Shown: positions 10,485 through 22,704 of the stretch, one piece after another
Layout: each line of letters starts with the position of its first letter
Numbering within the stretch: the stretch's first letter is position 1
Origin: Hysterium pulicare CBS 123377
Lineage: Eukaryota > Ascomycota > Dothideomycetes > Hysteriales > Hysteriaceae
DNA length: 64,000 nucleotides
Assembly (NCBI GenBank): GCA_000467715.1
Contig: AJFK01000057.1
Location: forward strand, 34,448-98,447
Direction of reading: 5' to 3'
Notes under the pieces: generated by a model
The model's input: only the letters and a program-made list of their open reading frames with translations
What the model was told of the DNA's origin: nothing
Database searches by the model: none
Program-made: the position numbers and the translations under genes

Positions 10485-13400
10485 CTACGAGAAGTCAACC
10501 TTCCAACCCCGTCCAATCCCCAGCTTAGGGTCCCTAACAACCGCCCAAGCTGCCTTCCCTCCCTCCTTCTCATGAAAACTAAACGAAACTTTCTTCTTCC
10601 TCGCGCTCTCCTTCGCTCCCTCCTCACTAACAACAACCTCCGTCTTCCCCTTCCACTCACTAGGTGCACCAACCACAATGATCTTTTCAACCCGGACTTT
10701 ACTCATTGTCTTCACATACGCACTAGTCTTAGATCCAATTGAGCCAATTGGGATGGAAGTGAGGATCTTCCTGGCGCTATCGAATTGGAAGTGCCGGTGG
10801 ATGTAGGCGCCTTGTTGGTATTCGAAGGTCTCGCCATCATCGACATAGAGAGTGCCTTCTGCATTGCCTTCTTTGTCGAGGACGACGACTAGGGTGAAGG
10901 GATCCCATTTCATAAGACCGCTGCTACGGCGGGGACGGTCGCGGCGGGGGATGATGTGTCCGCCTTGCATGAGGAGTGGGATCTTTTCTAGAGGGGCCTT
11001 GACGGTGTGATGGCTGCCTTGGCCGGAATACGTTGTGTAGTCGAAGTAGTCATAGTATGGTTGGTCGTCTGCTAAGTACACGGAGACACTATCCGCTCCT
11101 TCAGAAGTGACGGGTTTAGCAAGGAGGCCAGTAGAGCCGATGTAAAGCTGATCGTCGATAGCAAAGCCCTTTTCATCTTCTGGATGGACGTAAAAGTTGG
11201 GGCGGATGATGGGAGCACCGGTGGTCGCAGCCTCGTGGAATGCAGTGTACCACGCTGGAAGCAATTGGTATCTCAATCTTAAAGCCTGAGTAATGATCCC
11301 AGTGTAAGGTTCGCCGGCAATATAGGGCTCTCGGCGTCTCGTATCAATATGTGCATGGCCACGGAAGAATGGGTAGAAAATTCCAGTCTGGTACCAGCGG
11401 GTGAGAAGTTCCTTGCTAGGATTGCCGAAGAAACCACCAACATCAGCTCCGGCGAATGGGAAGCCTGAGATGCCTTGGTTCAACACCATCGGAAGGGATG
11501 CAGCGAGATGTGACCATTCAGCAAGGTTGTCGCCGGTCCACATAGCGCCGATACGTTGACTTCCAGCGTAGAAAGAACGAGTGAGTACGAACGGTCGGCG
11601 AATTGCTCCCTTCTTACGCTCGAGCATGGCCTCATAGGTTGCATTATGGAAAGTCAATCCGTTAACGTTGTGTACGTCTCGGTGTTCCCAATTGCCGAAA
11701 TGAAGATTGTCCTTTGGCATTGTAGTTTCAGGTCCGTTGAACACCGAAGGCTCGTTCATGTCGTTCCAGATGAAAGTGTTTGGCGCTGTACCCTTGAAGG
11801 CATCATACTTGAAGAGGGTCTTCCACCAAGTGATAGATGCGGGATTGAAGCAATCGATCCAGTATGATGAGCCAGGCCAGCACCATCCCTCGTAGTCATT
11901 GCCGTCCTTGTTCTTGACGGCGAGACCCTTGCTCTTTATATCATCTATGATTGGATACTTGTCAGTGTTCTTGATATGAGGGTCGATAATAGCGACCAGC
12001 TTCCTATCCCGTTTATTCAATTGTTTATGCATTCCCTTTGGATCCGGAAAGGTTAACGGGTCCCAAGTGAAATACTTTTTCTCCTGGGTATACTCGATGT
12101 CAAGCCAGATGACGTCATACGGAATCTTATGCTTGTCGAATTTACGATCAACATCCTTCACGTCTTCGTCAGTAACGTAGTTCCACCGGCATTGATGGTA
12201 CGCAATAGCGAATTGTTGAGGCAGAGCAGTGAACCCCGTCAGCTCGCCGTACGTCCGGGCAAGATCTTGAGGAGTCGGTCCCAGGAAAACGAAGACATCC
12301 AAAAGCCCACTTTCAGAGATCCAGTGCGTTTGCGTATCAGTGTGCGACTTCAACCCCAAGCTGAGCGGATTGGTGGTAGACTTAGACTTGACGACATCAA
12401 CCCAGGTTTCGGCTGCATTCATCCAGAAAACTCCAACCGTCGAGCCTTTGCGATGAGCCTGCATGAAAGGAATGGCTCCGTAGAGGGTCATTGGGCTGTC
12501 CATTTCGTATTCGAACACGTCGGCGTTGTACAATCGGTATGGTTCATTGTAGCTATCTCCACCTCCCCTGATTGGGCATCAGTCATGTTCACGAACAAGG
12601 TGGAGGGGAAAGATTACCTCGTCTCCTTCAAAGACAGTCGTGTGGCATGCTCGGGGATACCAAAAACATGCTCATAGCCAGGGAAAGATATATCCAAAGC
12701 CACAGCCTCAGGGCCTCGAGGCTTGGTATCCGTGTTGCCGCCGAACGATTCATCCCACCATGTGCTCTCATCCTCGCCAGCCTCCTCTTCAACCTTCTCA
12801 GGCGCAGCTTCCTCTTCTCCTTCCTTCTTTTCCGGGACGGGCTTCTCAACTTTTGGTCGCCAATGTTCCACATTCATATATCCCCGCTCATTGAATTTGA
12901 TCTGAGTCTTCCCGTCGCGCTTGAACTCAATGCCGAAAGGCGAGTGTGTGACAACAGCTTCATGGGCACCAGCGGGGCCATAGACCACCTTCGTAGTTCC
13001 TTTGTCGGTATCGGCGCTCGTCGCAGCACCTTTGCTGACATCAAGACCACCAACGATAGCCCATTTTGCGGTCTCGTCATATCGTTCTTTCCTTGCCTTG
13101 CTATCATGTCTCAATTCAATGTCTCCCTTCTTTCTTTTCTCCTCGTCTACCGTCACTCTAGCAACTCCCGACTCCAAAAATGCGATGGTGAGTGGTAACC
13201 GGACCGTCTCACCGTCATTTCCAACGCTTTTCAGTATTGTGGCCCATAGTCGACCTTTGCTGAAGGCGACAGAGGCAGGGTCAAGGTTGTAAGGGGAGGT
13301 CCAGCTCGAAGCTAATAGTGTTGCATTGTCGGCGTATGCTCTGTTGCGCTTACAGAATCCGGACTGATCGCAGGTTTTGAAATTCTCATGCTTTACCATG

Positions 13401-13565
13401 ACTGTGCAGCCGTATTAGCCTCCTGAAGAGCTTCCAGGGACCTTCAATCGCTAGGATGAGATGGTTGCATAGGTACATACCCGCCGGCGTAAATAAAGAG
13501 CAAAGAGTGGTGAAAAGAAGGAAAAGGCCCGTCCACCTAGGGGACGAGGCAGGTGATGAATGCAT
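10485..13565 (-). CDS. ER glucosidase II, alpha (catalytic) subunit, GH31
   Basis: Three exons: 13565-13481, 13401-12618 and 12567-10485 (introns 79 and 50 bp); 983 residues, normal for the family. Exon 1 encodes the signal peptide (hydrophobic core LFLLFTTLCSLF), and the mature protein begins near the VKHENFKTCDQSGFCKRNR motif typical of this subunit. The GH31 core follows: IWLDIEY near residue 445, the catalytic nucleophile Asp at about 559 in WNDMNEP, and the acid/base Asp at about 636 in WTGDN. An acidic low-complexity insert lies near residues 215-240. The enzyme removes the inner glucoses from N-glycans on new glycoproteins in the ER lumen as part of the calnexin cycle, working with a beta subunit not found here. 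It lacks an obvious ER-retention tail of its own, as expected. It is divergently arranged with the NDP kinase. Confidence 0.95.
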
Positions 13566-13923
13566 ATCAAGCTGTCATCAGCTCGACCGCGCAAAAAGCA
13601 AAGGACTTCGAAGCACGGCGGATGGGGAGAGGTGCGGGTGCAGTTCGTGACCGGCAGAATGGACAGGTTGCAAGCTGATATTCGCTTGGACAGTGATCGG
13701 GAGCAGGCTGGCTTGGTGAGCAACTGGAGACCCCCGCCACCACCCACTAACGCAAACGCTTTCACACCGTCAATCATTATTGTCGATGAGCCAAGAGACG
13801 CCCTCCCACTTTCCCTCTGGCATCCCCGACCCTCCCATCTTCAAGCACCTAGGACCCAAGGACCGAGGCTTTCTCCGCAAGAACATCGAAGCACACGCTG
13901 CCAAAGAGCGACAATTCGAAAAG

Positions 13924-14656
13924 ATGACCACCGAGCAGACGTATGTTTTCTTGATCAGTCGAGCTGAGAGCAGTTGGCGGTGAAGCTAATCTTCAGCTCT
14001 ACAGCTTCATTGCCGTCAAGCCTGATGGCGTCCAGGTGCGCAATTGCTATGCTCTGCTCTTCTCAATGCCTTCGAAAGACTTCTATCATTGCAATTGGGG
14101 GATAATGCCAGCTAACAATGTCCCCAGCGTGGCTTAGTCGGCCAGATCATCTGCCGCTTCGAAAACCGCGGCTTCAAGCTTGCTGCCATCAAGCTCGTCA
14201 CTCCCTCCAAGGAGCACCTCGAGAAGCACTATGAGGATCTTTCCGACAAGCCCTTTTTCCCTGGTCTCATTGCCTGTACGCCAACCACTGCTCTGCCAAA
14301 AACCCAACAGCAAAAACACAAGCTGACAATCGGCAGATATGGGTTCTGGCCCCGTCTGCGCCATGGTCTGGGAAGGTCGTGATGTCGTAAAGACCGGCCG
14401 TGCCATCCTCGGTGCCACCAACCCTCTCCAATCTGCTCCAGGCACCATCCGTGGTGACTATGCCATTGTACGTCCGATCCCCTACTAACGTTTGTACCAA
14501 TTCATACTGATATCCTATTAGGATGTCGGCCGCAATGTCTGCCACGGCTCCGATGCCGTCGAGAGCGCCAAGAAGGAAATCGCCCTCTGGTTCAAGGACG
14601 GCGAGGTCCAGAGTTATAAGCAGGCCCAGTTCGACTGGATCTATGAGAAGCCATAG
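13924..14656 (+). CDS. Nucleoside diphosphate kinase
   Basis: Five exons: 13924-13940, 14005-14035, 14128-14275, 14337-14467 and 14522-14656, giving 153 residues, the canonical length. The spliced protein shows Lys11 in the [12 protein letters not shown] motif and the active His117 in NVCHGSD, which is phosphorylated during transfer of phosphate from ATP to other nucleoside diphosphates. A CTAAC branch point is visible in intron 4. I chose ATG 13924 because it gives the standard MTTEQTF start. The same frame is open upstream to ATG 13786 and would add 46 residues (199 total); this could be a 5' leader or an alternative longer form. The product is normally cytosolic and hexameric, supplying NTPs. 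Confidence 0.93.
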
Positions 14657-15085
14657 GTTAGCCTCCACAGCTAGATCTCACATCTAGGGTACACATGATG
14701 GAATGAATCAAGGCGTCGTTTTCGACGAGAGATAAGGATAAGGTTTGGGGTTCATATAGATAGAAGATGCAATGAAAAGCACAATTTTAACGGCCATGCA
14801 GACAGTTTTCAAGAGGACAGTGGAAGAAGTACAGTTATGTTTGTGATTATGTGTGGCAAATGCTAACCAAATGGTCGGGAGAACCTTATACTTTGCCAAC
14901 TATGCTACGCGTCGTGGACATGCCGAGAGGGGAACAGGCAATGGCCAGTCCTTAACCTTCATGATCTCATGAGAACCCGTAACCCATCCGCTTTTCCATC
15001 ATCCTTCAAACCGCCTTCAAACGCCAGCATCCACATAGATACCATCCACGCAAATGTATCTCACGACATCATTCCCAAACCCATT
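14657..15085. other. Convergent intergenic region
   Basis: About 430 bp between the stops of NDP kinase (plus) and the large telomere-type gene (minus), so it should hold both transcript ends. Short CT-rich frames here are uninformative and I see no gene. Confidence 0.6.
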
Positions 15086-18000
15086 TCAAACCCCATTCGC
15101 GACACCCTTAACCCCCTTCTCTTTCTTCTCAAGTTCCTTTTTCACAACCCTTCCCCACCAAGCTCTATACTTCTCCACCTCCTCGCGTTCCCCATCGCCC
15201 AATTCGACAGGCGGGCCTCTGATTTCCTCCCTCTCCTTAATTTCTCCAAACCTCACTTTCCTAGCTCCATACACCGGTCTCCCCTTTCCATATCTCCAAA
15301 CACACCAACTGCTCTCCTCGCTACTGACCAGCATCGTTCTGCCCTTCTGACTCTTCACCCCAAATCCCCTAAGTAGGACGACGTCACCCACTTCGGCGAT
15401 AGGCAGAGCGCGCTGAAAGGGCCTGAACACTTGAACTGTAGTTTCGACCGGAAAAGAGGATAAGTCGGTAATGTGGAAGGTAGTGTGGTAGTGGCGTGGG
15501 CCCTTTGGAGCCTTCTCGGGAGTCGTAGAGGCGGAAGTAACGAGGGCCATGACGTCGGGATATGAGTCTAGCGCTTGAGAGGATCGATTCAGATACGATC
15601 GTAAGTGCGTGAGGGGAACATAATCGGATAGAGAGGTTGTGAGGCCAATTGTCGGTAAGTCGGTGGGCTCGACGTCGGGCTCGGATTCGGATTCAGATTC
15701 TGAGTACGAGGCGCGGGCACTTTCGTCGGAGGGAGAGGCCATATCGACGGTTGTAAGACTACGGCGGGGAGTCTTGTGGGTGGGTGAGAGCTTTGTTTCT
15801 GTGTTCGTGGTAGATGATTCGCGCTCCAATGCTGCAAGTAATCGCTCAGTAGATGTTCGTCTAGTGGATGTTCGTTGAGTGGGCTGAGGTGTCTTTTGCC
15901 TGTATTTGGGAGACGACTCTCGCTCCAGTGCTGCAAGCAATCGCTCGGTAGATGATCGTTGGGTAGACGTTCTCTGAGTGAGTTGGGGTGTAAGTGGAAG
16001 ACTTTGTTCAGCCTGCATTGGCGGAATAGTGGGCTGTGAAACTGCCAATTGCTGACTTGGATCTGGAGTCATTGGGAGAATGCTGTTCGCAAGAGACTGC
16101 TGGTTCACAGACAAGTCGTTTTCAAGGGATGCGGCTTCTTCAGGCGGTGAGCTTGGAATGCGTTCATCCATTGGAAATAGGTGAGGATAGAGAATGTCCT
16201 GTGTTGCAGCCTGAGACTGCGTCGAAGGTCTACCCTGAGAACCTTTGAATTCCCACAGATCGGGCAATGGCGAAGAACTCAATTCGCGATTGGCACGTGA
16301 AAGACTTTGTTTGGTGGAGTGTTGGCTTGTGGGCCTGCTTGAATCCTCCTGTGTGATGGAGGGAAAAGAAGGTCGTCGCTGAGTTTCACTCTCAGTTGGC
16401 TTCACCGCAGGCGGTGAAGTCTTCCGATTTGTGTTGCTGCGCTTTTGTGGCGAGGGTCTTGTGTGGAGTAGGTGCCTTGAGTGCTGAGGGACAGGAATCG
16501 GCAGTTCAGGATATAGCGACTCTGCTTTTGGGACGGGAGTTTTAGTACCGTCCGGTTCGTCAGTGTAGTCGGGCTGTACGTAGAACCCTTCATAGTCATC
16601 GGAGTACGGCAGGGTCGAAAGTGACCCTTCCGAATGTAAAGTTTCATCTTCTGAATCCTTGATGAATGATACATCGGCGAACTTGGATTGAGATCCTGGG
16701 GCTGCTCTATTGAAGGGTTTATCTGTATCGAATACCGAATCATCGAGCTCAGTGAATGATCTTCTAAGAGACGTTGATCGTGGGGATGCGCTCGCGTGTG
16801 ATTTCCGAGGCTTAGTTGTAGTCGATTCATGCTCAGCTTCACCAGCCGAACGTTTAGTACGCTTGCTCGGCGACATAGTCTTTGTCCTAGATCTAAGACT
16901 TCTTTGCGGTGCCTCATCTTTGACAGGTGACGTAGATGTACGAGTTTTGGATCTTGTATTCTTTGCCGGGGCACTAGAAGGAACGGTCATGGGAATGAGC
17001 TCGCCCAGTCGCGCTCCAGGGCCTTCATTTGGAACTTGAAGCTCGAGTTCGCTGGCTTCCGAGCCATCCTCTGTCGTGGGATGTATTGGAACTTCGTCGA
17101 GATGCCGGTCTTGCATGACTACATCGTGATCTCCGAATATCTGTGTGACCTCCGCTGTATCTTGGGTAAGGCTTCCCATTTCCTCGTCTTCCTCCATTAA
17201 CCCAACTTGAATGTTGCCATCTTCGCCTTCAGCCTTCATATCGGATTCAGGTATGATAGAATCCGACATAATTCCGGACTCTGGCTCCGGTCGAAACACT
17301 TCAGTTCCGATATCCTCCTCGTCTTTAAATGTGGGTTGGGTTTCTTCGGGAATCTCATCATGCTGAGCCATGTCAGGAGCACTGGTGTCGATGGCTACCT
17401 GAGCATCCTCATGGGTATCTTCGTCTTCAGTCTCCTCCTCACTTTCGCTATCGCCTAGATCGATGATTTCTGTTGGTCTTTCGGATGCCTGAGTTGCAGT
17501 AGGAGCAGGTCTGCCAAAGTCTTCCCTTGGGACTCCCTCTTCTTTCAAGATGGGAGAGGGTTCGTTTTCTCGGTCTTCAGCCATGTCTTCCATTCTGTGA
17601 TCTCCGGCTTTGGCTACATCAACTTCCTCATCACCCATCCGAAACTCCTCATCTTCGAGGAATACCCCTTCCTTCTCATCTAGCGCAAAAGTATCCCCCA
17701 AACTTTCGTCATCGGTGGATTCCGATCGCTCGTCGGAGGATACGTCGATCACCTGAGGCTGCTGATCGCGAATCGGAGACACTTCACTGGACATTTCTGG
17801 AGCTACCTTCTCTTGCAGGGGCTCATTTTCGGGCAGACCTTCTTCATCTGCTTGCATGACAACCTCGTCCGCTACATGGTCCTCGTGTATTCCTACAACT
17901 ATTTGGGAATGCAATTCTGCGGGATGGTCATCAAAGATTTTCTCTATCTGCTCTTCGTGACGAAGTAAGTCAGGGATCTCTGATGTTTCGTCACTCTGGA

Positions 18001-19780
18001 TATCATCTTGTGGAACAGTGTGTCGAGAGAACATGGATCCATCTAGGCCAAAGGGAAACCTAAATTCAGTAAATGCAGATTCATGAGTTGGATGAACCGC
18101 TCCAGATGAGCTCACAGAGCTGTGGAAACTTGATTCGATGATGAATTCATCAGAAGTCGATGGATCTTCAATATAATTCAGCTGGCCAACTGATTGATTC
18201 AGGTACTGTTCATCTACCAAGGATGTGGTAGGTCCATCCATTGGGAATGGAGAAGGTAATGGCAAAGTTGAAGAATCCAGCGGCTGGATCACTGGACTTG
18301 AAGGTTCAACACCGATAGGTGTCTGAATCCCAAACGGAAGGGAAGGGACGAAATCCGTTTGTAGTAAAGGAAGAGTAGGAGGCGGCATCGTGTCTTGATA
18401 AGTACTCTCTGGTAAAATGGGCCCCTCTCGGGTCTCATAAACCCCGCGGGCTTGATCCTGCGATTGTTCCAGAAAAAGATCATTGTCTGTTGTACCCAGG
18501 CCCAAAAGGTCTGTACTATCATCATCCGTTGAGCTGACTACAACAAATTCCGATGCCAGTGGTGGATTTTCGATGAACGCGAATTGCTCGTTGATGTCAT
18601 TTGATACTTGTACACCTCCAAGTTCCATCTGCGCATCCTCCCCTTCTATGCTCAACGATGTATGCGTGTCTTCTGGTACATCTTGAATTTGAACCTCTTT
18701 AGTATTTTGCTGCGCGTCTTCTTGCAATTCTCGTATGCTATAGTTAGGAGGATACTCATCGGGGCCAGCATACAACTCGTCATATTCTATGCCATCCATG
18801 TCATCTTCAACATCAGCGAGATGCTGGCCTTGAACGCCTTTGGATTTAGGGATTTTGTATTCTTTAGCATGCGCAGCGCCTATAGTTGGATCAACGTCCA
18901 TTTCAGGTTCATGTCTCTCTACACGTGGAAGAGCTGCTACCGAAAATGAGGAAGGTTTTGTAGGAGACGAGATAGGCGTTTTCGGTAAGGCAGAGCGTAT
19001 GGGCGTAGATTCGACGTTAGTCATCAACACGTCCACTTCCATCGATTCGATGCCGTCTTTTTCTGGGGAAGGTGTTCTCGCGGCGTATGTCCATGCTTTC
19101 CAGTCTCTATAGGACTTCCTTCGTCTTTTCTTGCTATGCTCACTGTCACCAAACTCGCCATTTTGCACAAGTGGGTCGTATCCAGCTTCGAAGAATGGGT
19201 CGTCTGAGAGGCGTGGCCGCTTGAGGAACGCAGGTGAGGACCATTGTGGTATCGTACTTTGACTGCCGGTAGGAGCCACGAACGGGGAGGAATCTCGACG
19301 TACGGGAGACTCAGGCGCAGGGGAGGGAGTAGGATGATCGACATCCAGTTTCGCAAACTCTTTTCCGTCTCGAAATAGCTACACGATAGTGGTCAGCAGT
19401 CGCGCCCGCAGTGTAAGATTTCCGTTCTTGCGTACCTTGATGATCATTCGCTGGGAGAATGCAAGCTCCCAATCCACGCTTTTTCCGGGTGTTCTGACAT
19501 CTCCAACTTCATCGATGTATTGCGCGCCGGCCAATGCCAGTACCACTTCGTCTCCGATTCCAATGCCGGTCGCAGCAAGAGCTCGCGCACTGGGTCCAGA
19601 AAAGCGAACCCTGACTTGTCCCTTTCGGCGGCGAAGGCGGAAATCCGGTTCGGCCAAAAGGAGGGCGCATTGTCGTGTGGACGATGAATACGGCCATAGG
19701 AGAGTAACAATGGCTTTGATATGCTTGGATTCGACTAAGGATAGTTGGGGCGCCAGCTGCGCGATAGGAACGAGCTCCAT
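15086..19780 (-). CDS. Large telomere-type OB-fold protein (Telo_bind / POT1-Cdc13 superfamily)
   Basis: Two exons: 19780-19436 (115 codons) and 19378-15086, intron 57 bp; 1,545 residues. The N-terminal 110 residues form a small beta-rich unit (CALLLAEPDFRLRRRKGQVRVRFSG, then GIGDEVVLAL) compatible with an OB fold. Residues about 120-1360 are acidic, Ser/Thr/Pro-rich and probably disordered, with basic patches that look like nuclear signals (KKRRRK near 210). Two tandem near-copies of a TSTERLLAALERESS motif lie near residues 1270-1330. The C-terminal about 150 residues (MALVTSAST, then TTFHITDLSS, VQVFRPFQRALPIAEVGDVVLLRGF, SSWCVW) resemble the single-stranded telomeric DNA-binding OB fold of POT1/Cdc13. 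It is expected in the nucleus at chromosome ends or other single-stranded DNA. Whether it corresponds to Pot1, Tpz1 or Cdc13 cannot be settled by eye. Confidence 0.75.
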
Positions 19781-20114
19781 TCAAGCTTCTCTCCTTGATG
19801 TAAGTTTTAATTGTAGGAAGCGCATGTTGTAGGGAAAGACGCAATACAAAAATGAATACTCCACTTGGTGAAGTCGCGTATTGTGTGGTGAAGGTGAATA
19901 ATGAACTACGCTTCACCTTGACCCTCAAGAGCCGCCATGCACGGACCACGTGTGTGATCGATACCGGAAACGGAATAGCTAAACATGAATGATCGTTAAT
20001 CCGTTTTAGACGAGTGGAAGCCCGACTGCTGTCTGAAATTAAGCCCTTATACAAAGCTGCTATCTAGGCTTCGATGAGAGACTGCGGATCAAATTCGTAC
20101 TGCTATCTAAAAGC
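19781..20114. other. Promoter region of the telomere-type gene
   Basis: About 330 bp between the start of the telomere-type gene and the stop of the HET gene, both on the minus strand. Overlapping frames at 20054-19509 extend into the coding region of the former and are shadows. No independent gene is seen. Confidence 0.5.
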
Positions 20115-22028
20115 CTAGCGGAGCAAAATCGTCTCAATACTCGAACTCTCTGTCATCGCTTCACCGTCCATGATACCGTGAACATACGCCTCACCAACCA
20201 ACTTCCACGTGCTCTCATCCTCTTTTCTAATAATGAACGGGATTTGGGCCCCTAGGAAGATAACAATGACATCTCCCGCTAGAGCTTCCATTGGGCAAAC
20301 CCCCACATATCCGTTCCTCGAAAAAAACGGTCGGCTATCATGCATCCTCCCCATCCGCCCCATATATGAAATGAAAGCAGCGTGTGTTTCCGGGTGTGCT
20401 TTGTACCGTCTTCTATCTCCGTCTACGACAGACTGCATAGCCTCATAGCCGGTCCGCGCTGTGGCTGTGGCCCTCCTGGGCCAGTTCACAATACCACCTT
20501 GCTCTAGATCGCCGATTGGGATGCGCCAATGTGCCTCCAGCCTTTGTTCGGAGCTGTAGAACGAGCTCTGGGCAATAAATTGTGAGATGGTGTTCAGAAA
20601 CTGAGATGCTGCTCCGTAATCGAAATTATCGTCGATGCCTTGGGTCCAGATCCCTCCGGTGGTGCTGATAGTGTCGATATACATGCCTTTCATGCCCAGT
20701 TCCGTTAAAATCTCTTTCCTTTCGGGCGGGAATATCGTCGCCGAAGATGAACAGGAAGCATTGAAAAAGCCTTCGTTCTGGTATAACGACCAAGGCTCCC
20801 GGTTCGATGCCGTCCAGTCCGGCACCCACGACGGGAGCTCAGCGAACAAGTTACGTTTGCGGCACAGACTAAGGATATCAATGTGTCCATGCATCAGCAA
20901 AGCTTTTGCAGTATTAATATACGCTTCTGAGCACGGAATCGTGTAATCTGGTATGATATCCTTCGCGGCTTGGTCATTTGCGATGCCGAGCAGGGCATAA
21001 ACACGGTCTTGAGCTTCTGTGGCATTGATCCGAACACCTGTCGAGTTATATACATTAGCCCGACAAAGGAGACTTTTTAGGCTGAGACGTTCGTCTTTTG
21101 GATCAAACAGGCATACCCGGCGTATGCCTATCGCTTTAGTAGGGAGGGCCATCGGCAGCCCCGATAGCAGGGACATTGTTCTTTGCTCGACCGCGGCGTC
21201 ATTTGTGCGGTCATGTCTAGAAGCCCACGTGCTGAACAGATTGAAGAAGTAGCTCGTGGCCCAAAACCGAGTATACTCGACCATCTGTTGTCCGCATCTG
21301 AACAAGGCTGTCCGCGCGTTTGAACATTCTTGTAGACACCAAACCCGTCCAAACCAATCCCGCTCTCCTATATCTGTATACCTCCAAAAGAAAGGGTCTT
21401 TCCCTTCTTGAATCCAATGCAGAATTTGTGTCATGAATCTCTTCAAATCCAACTTAGTTTTCGAGATTTGCGATCCGGGTTCGTCCACTTGGTCCCAATT
21501 CTCCAATTCTTTGGCCGTTAGGTGCCATAGTCCTATCTGCATAAGGGAATCTCCAAGTTTATCGATCCAGGACATAGCAGTATCTGTCTCGGCTGTCGAT
21601 GGACCCAGCCAGATGATCACTTGTGTAGCTTTCTTGTAGATCTGCCGCATCATCTGGACCTGTTTAGTCTTTTCATCGGCATCCTTTTGGTTGATACAGA
21701 TTGCGTCTACCCATACTACAAATTCATCTTCCCCCTGAAGATGGCACAACGCGCTATATAAGTTGTCGGTAACGGAAAGCGACCGGCCATCAACATTGAT
21801 GTCTCTTCTTGAATTCGGAGTTCCCCAGGTGTATGAAAGCGATGAATACTGAATATCAGAGTCTAAAGAAATATGAAATAAGCCATATGTGAACTCCTGG
21901 GCGGTAGCCTCTCCGCCACTTTTAGGTGGAATGCGGAGAAGTCTAATCTCTCGTCGTTCTTCGGAAAGCGAATCGTACACAAATGTTTCGCGCTTCGACG
22001 CTAGAATCTCAGAGGTCGTTACAGACAT
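20115..22028 (-). CDS. HET-domain heterokaryon-incompatibility-type protein
   Basis: A single-exon frame of 637 residues from ATG 22028. The HET domain occupies about residues 60-230: YSSLSYTWG is the first block, VWVDAICINQ the second, and QVQMMRQIYKKATQVIIWLG the third, all in the right order. The C-terminal 400 residues (with RVYALLGIAND and PDYTIPCSEAYINTAKALL) are the usual variable part of such proteins. HET proteins mediate non-self recognition and programmed cell death when incompatible hyphae fuse. Fungal genomes carry many paralogues, most with no tested role. No NLR-type or partner gene lies beside it, so a stand-alone HET of unknown trigger is the safest call. No signal peptide is seen. 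The upstream region carries an inverted repeat at 22292-22337. Confidence 0.93.
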   Translation of the reverse strand: MSVTTSEILASKRETFVYDSLSEERREIRLLRIPPKSGGEATAQEFTYGLFHISLDSDIQYSSLSYTWGTPNSRRDINVDGRSLSVTDNLYSALCHLQGEDEFVVWVDAICINQKDADEKTKQVQMMRQIYKKATQVIIWLGPSTAETDTAMSWIDKLGDSLMQIGLWHLTAKELENWDQVDEPGSQISKTKLDLKRFMTQILHWIQEGKDPFFWRYTDIGERDWFGRVWCLQECSNARTALFRCGQQMVEYTRFWATSYFFNLFSTWASRHDRTNDAAVEQRTMSLLSGLPMALPTKAIGIRRVCLFDPKDERLSLKSLLCRANVYNSTGVRINATEAQDRVYALLGIANDQAAKDIIPDYTIPCSEAYINTAKALLMHGHIDILSLCRKRNLFAELPSWVPDWTASNREPWSLYQNEGFFNASCSSSATIFPPERKEILTELGMKGMYIDTISTTGGIWTQGIDDNFDYGAASQFLNTISQFIAQSSFYSSEQRLEAHWRIPIGDLEQGGIVNWPRRATATARTGYEAMQSVVDGDRRRYKAHPETHAAFISYMGRMGRMHDSRPFFSRNGYVGVCPMEALAGDVIVIFLGAQIPFIIRKEDESTWKLVGEAYVHGIMDGEAMTESSSIETILLR

Positions 22029-22291
22029 CTTTGTGAAGTGTATCAAGCTGTAGGCTAAGCTTGCCGGTATCTGATGTTTTCCAGTTGAGAAAGTCGAGCG
22101 TTGACGCCTCTTCGGAGTCTCTGCAAATGTATCAAACCGCTCAAGAGTATGCTAACTGAGTATCTTGGGGTTTGAGTTCAGCTCGGATTGGCGCGTGAAG
22201 CGGTTTGAGTAAGTTTCAGCTGAGCATCGAGATGGGAAGCAGCTTTCTACCGTCGTGTAACATGCCTTACACTAGTGTGGTACTCTAACAT

Positions 22292-22337
22292 CCCACCGAA
22301 TTCTACGTAGTTAAGATCTGATCAATGATTCGGTGGG
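22292..22337. repeat. 10-bp inverted repeat upstream of the HET gene
   Basis: CCCACCGAAT at 22292-22301 is the exact reverse complement of ATTCGGTGGG at 22328-22337, with a 26-bp spacer. A third partial copy, ATTCGGTGA, is at 22352-22360. It lies about 265 bp upstream of the HET start codon and may be a regulatory site or a trace of a mobile element. Confidence 0.5.
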
Positions 22338-22704
22338 TATTTGGAAAGAGTATTCGGTGAGGTATAGAAATACGAAGAAAAGTGAAAAAATCTGGCGGGC
22401 TCTTTTCATTTCGTACCATGCAGCTAGCTACTAGCCACGCGCGTAGCATAAGCTTCATTCCCTATTTGGCAGGTAGAAATCGACAAGGATGAACCTACCT
22501 GTCTTCCTTTGACATGTACAAAAAGGTCTATCAAAATGATGATACGTTCTTACTGTGGTAGCTCCAAATAGGGTTTTGACATCGCTAGTCGACTGCTGAG
22601 GTAAGAAAGGCAGGCAAATGCTGTTGATCTAGCTTTATTTTATTAATGAAGGCTTCTTCAAAACAAGAAAGAAGTAGGGACTGAACGGCCAGAGGTTGAA
22701 GAGT

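Noticed and set aside
12129-13292. Plus-strand ORFs of up to 208 codons
   Set aside because: They are antisense shadows of the glucosidase II gene, whose minus-strand frame is unmistakable.
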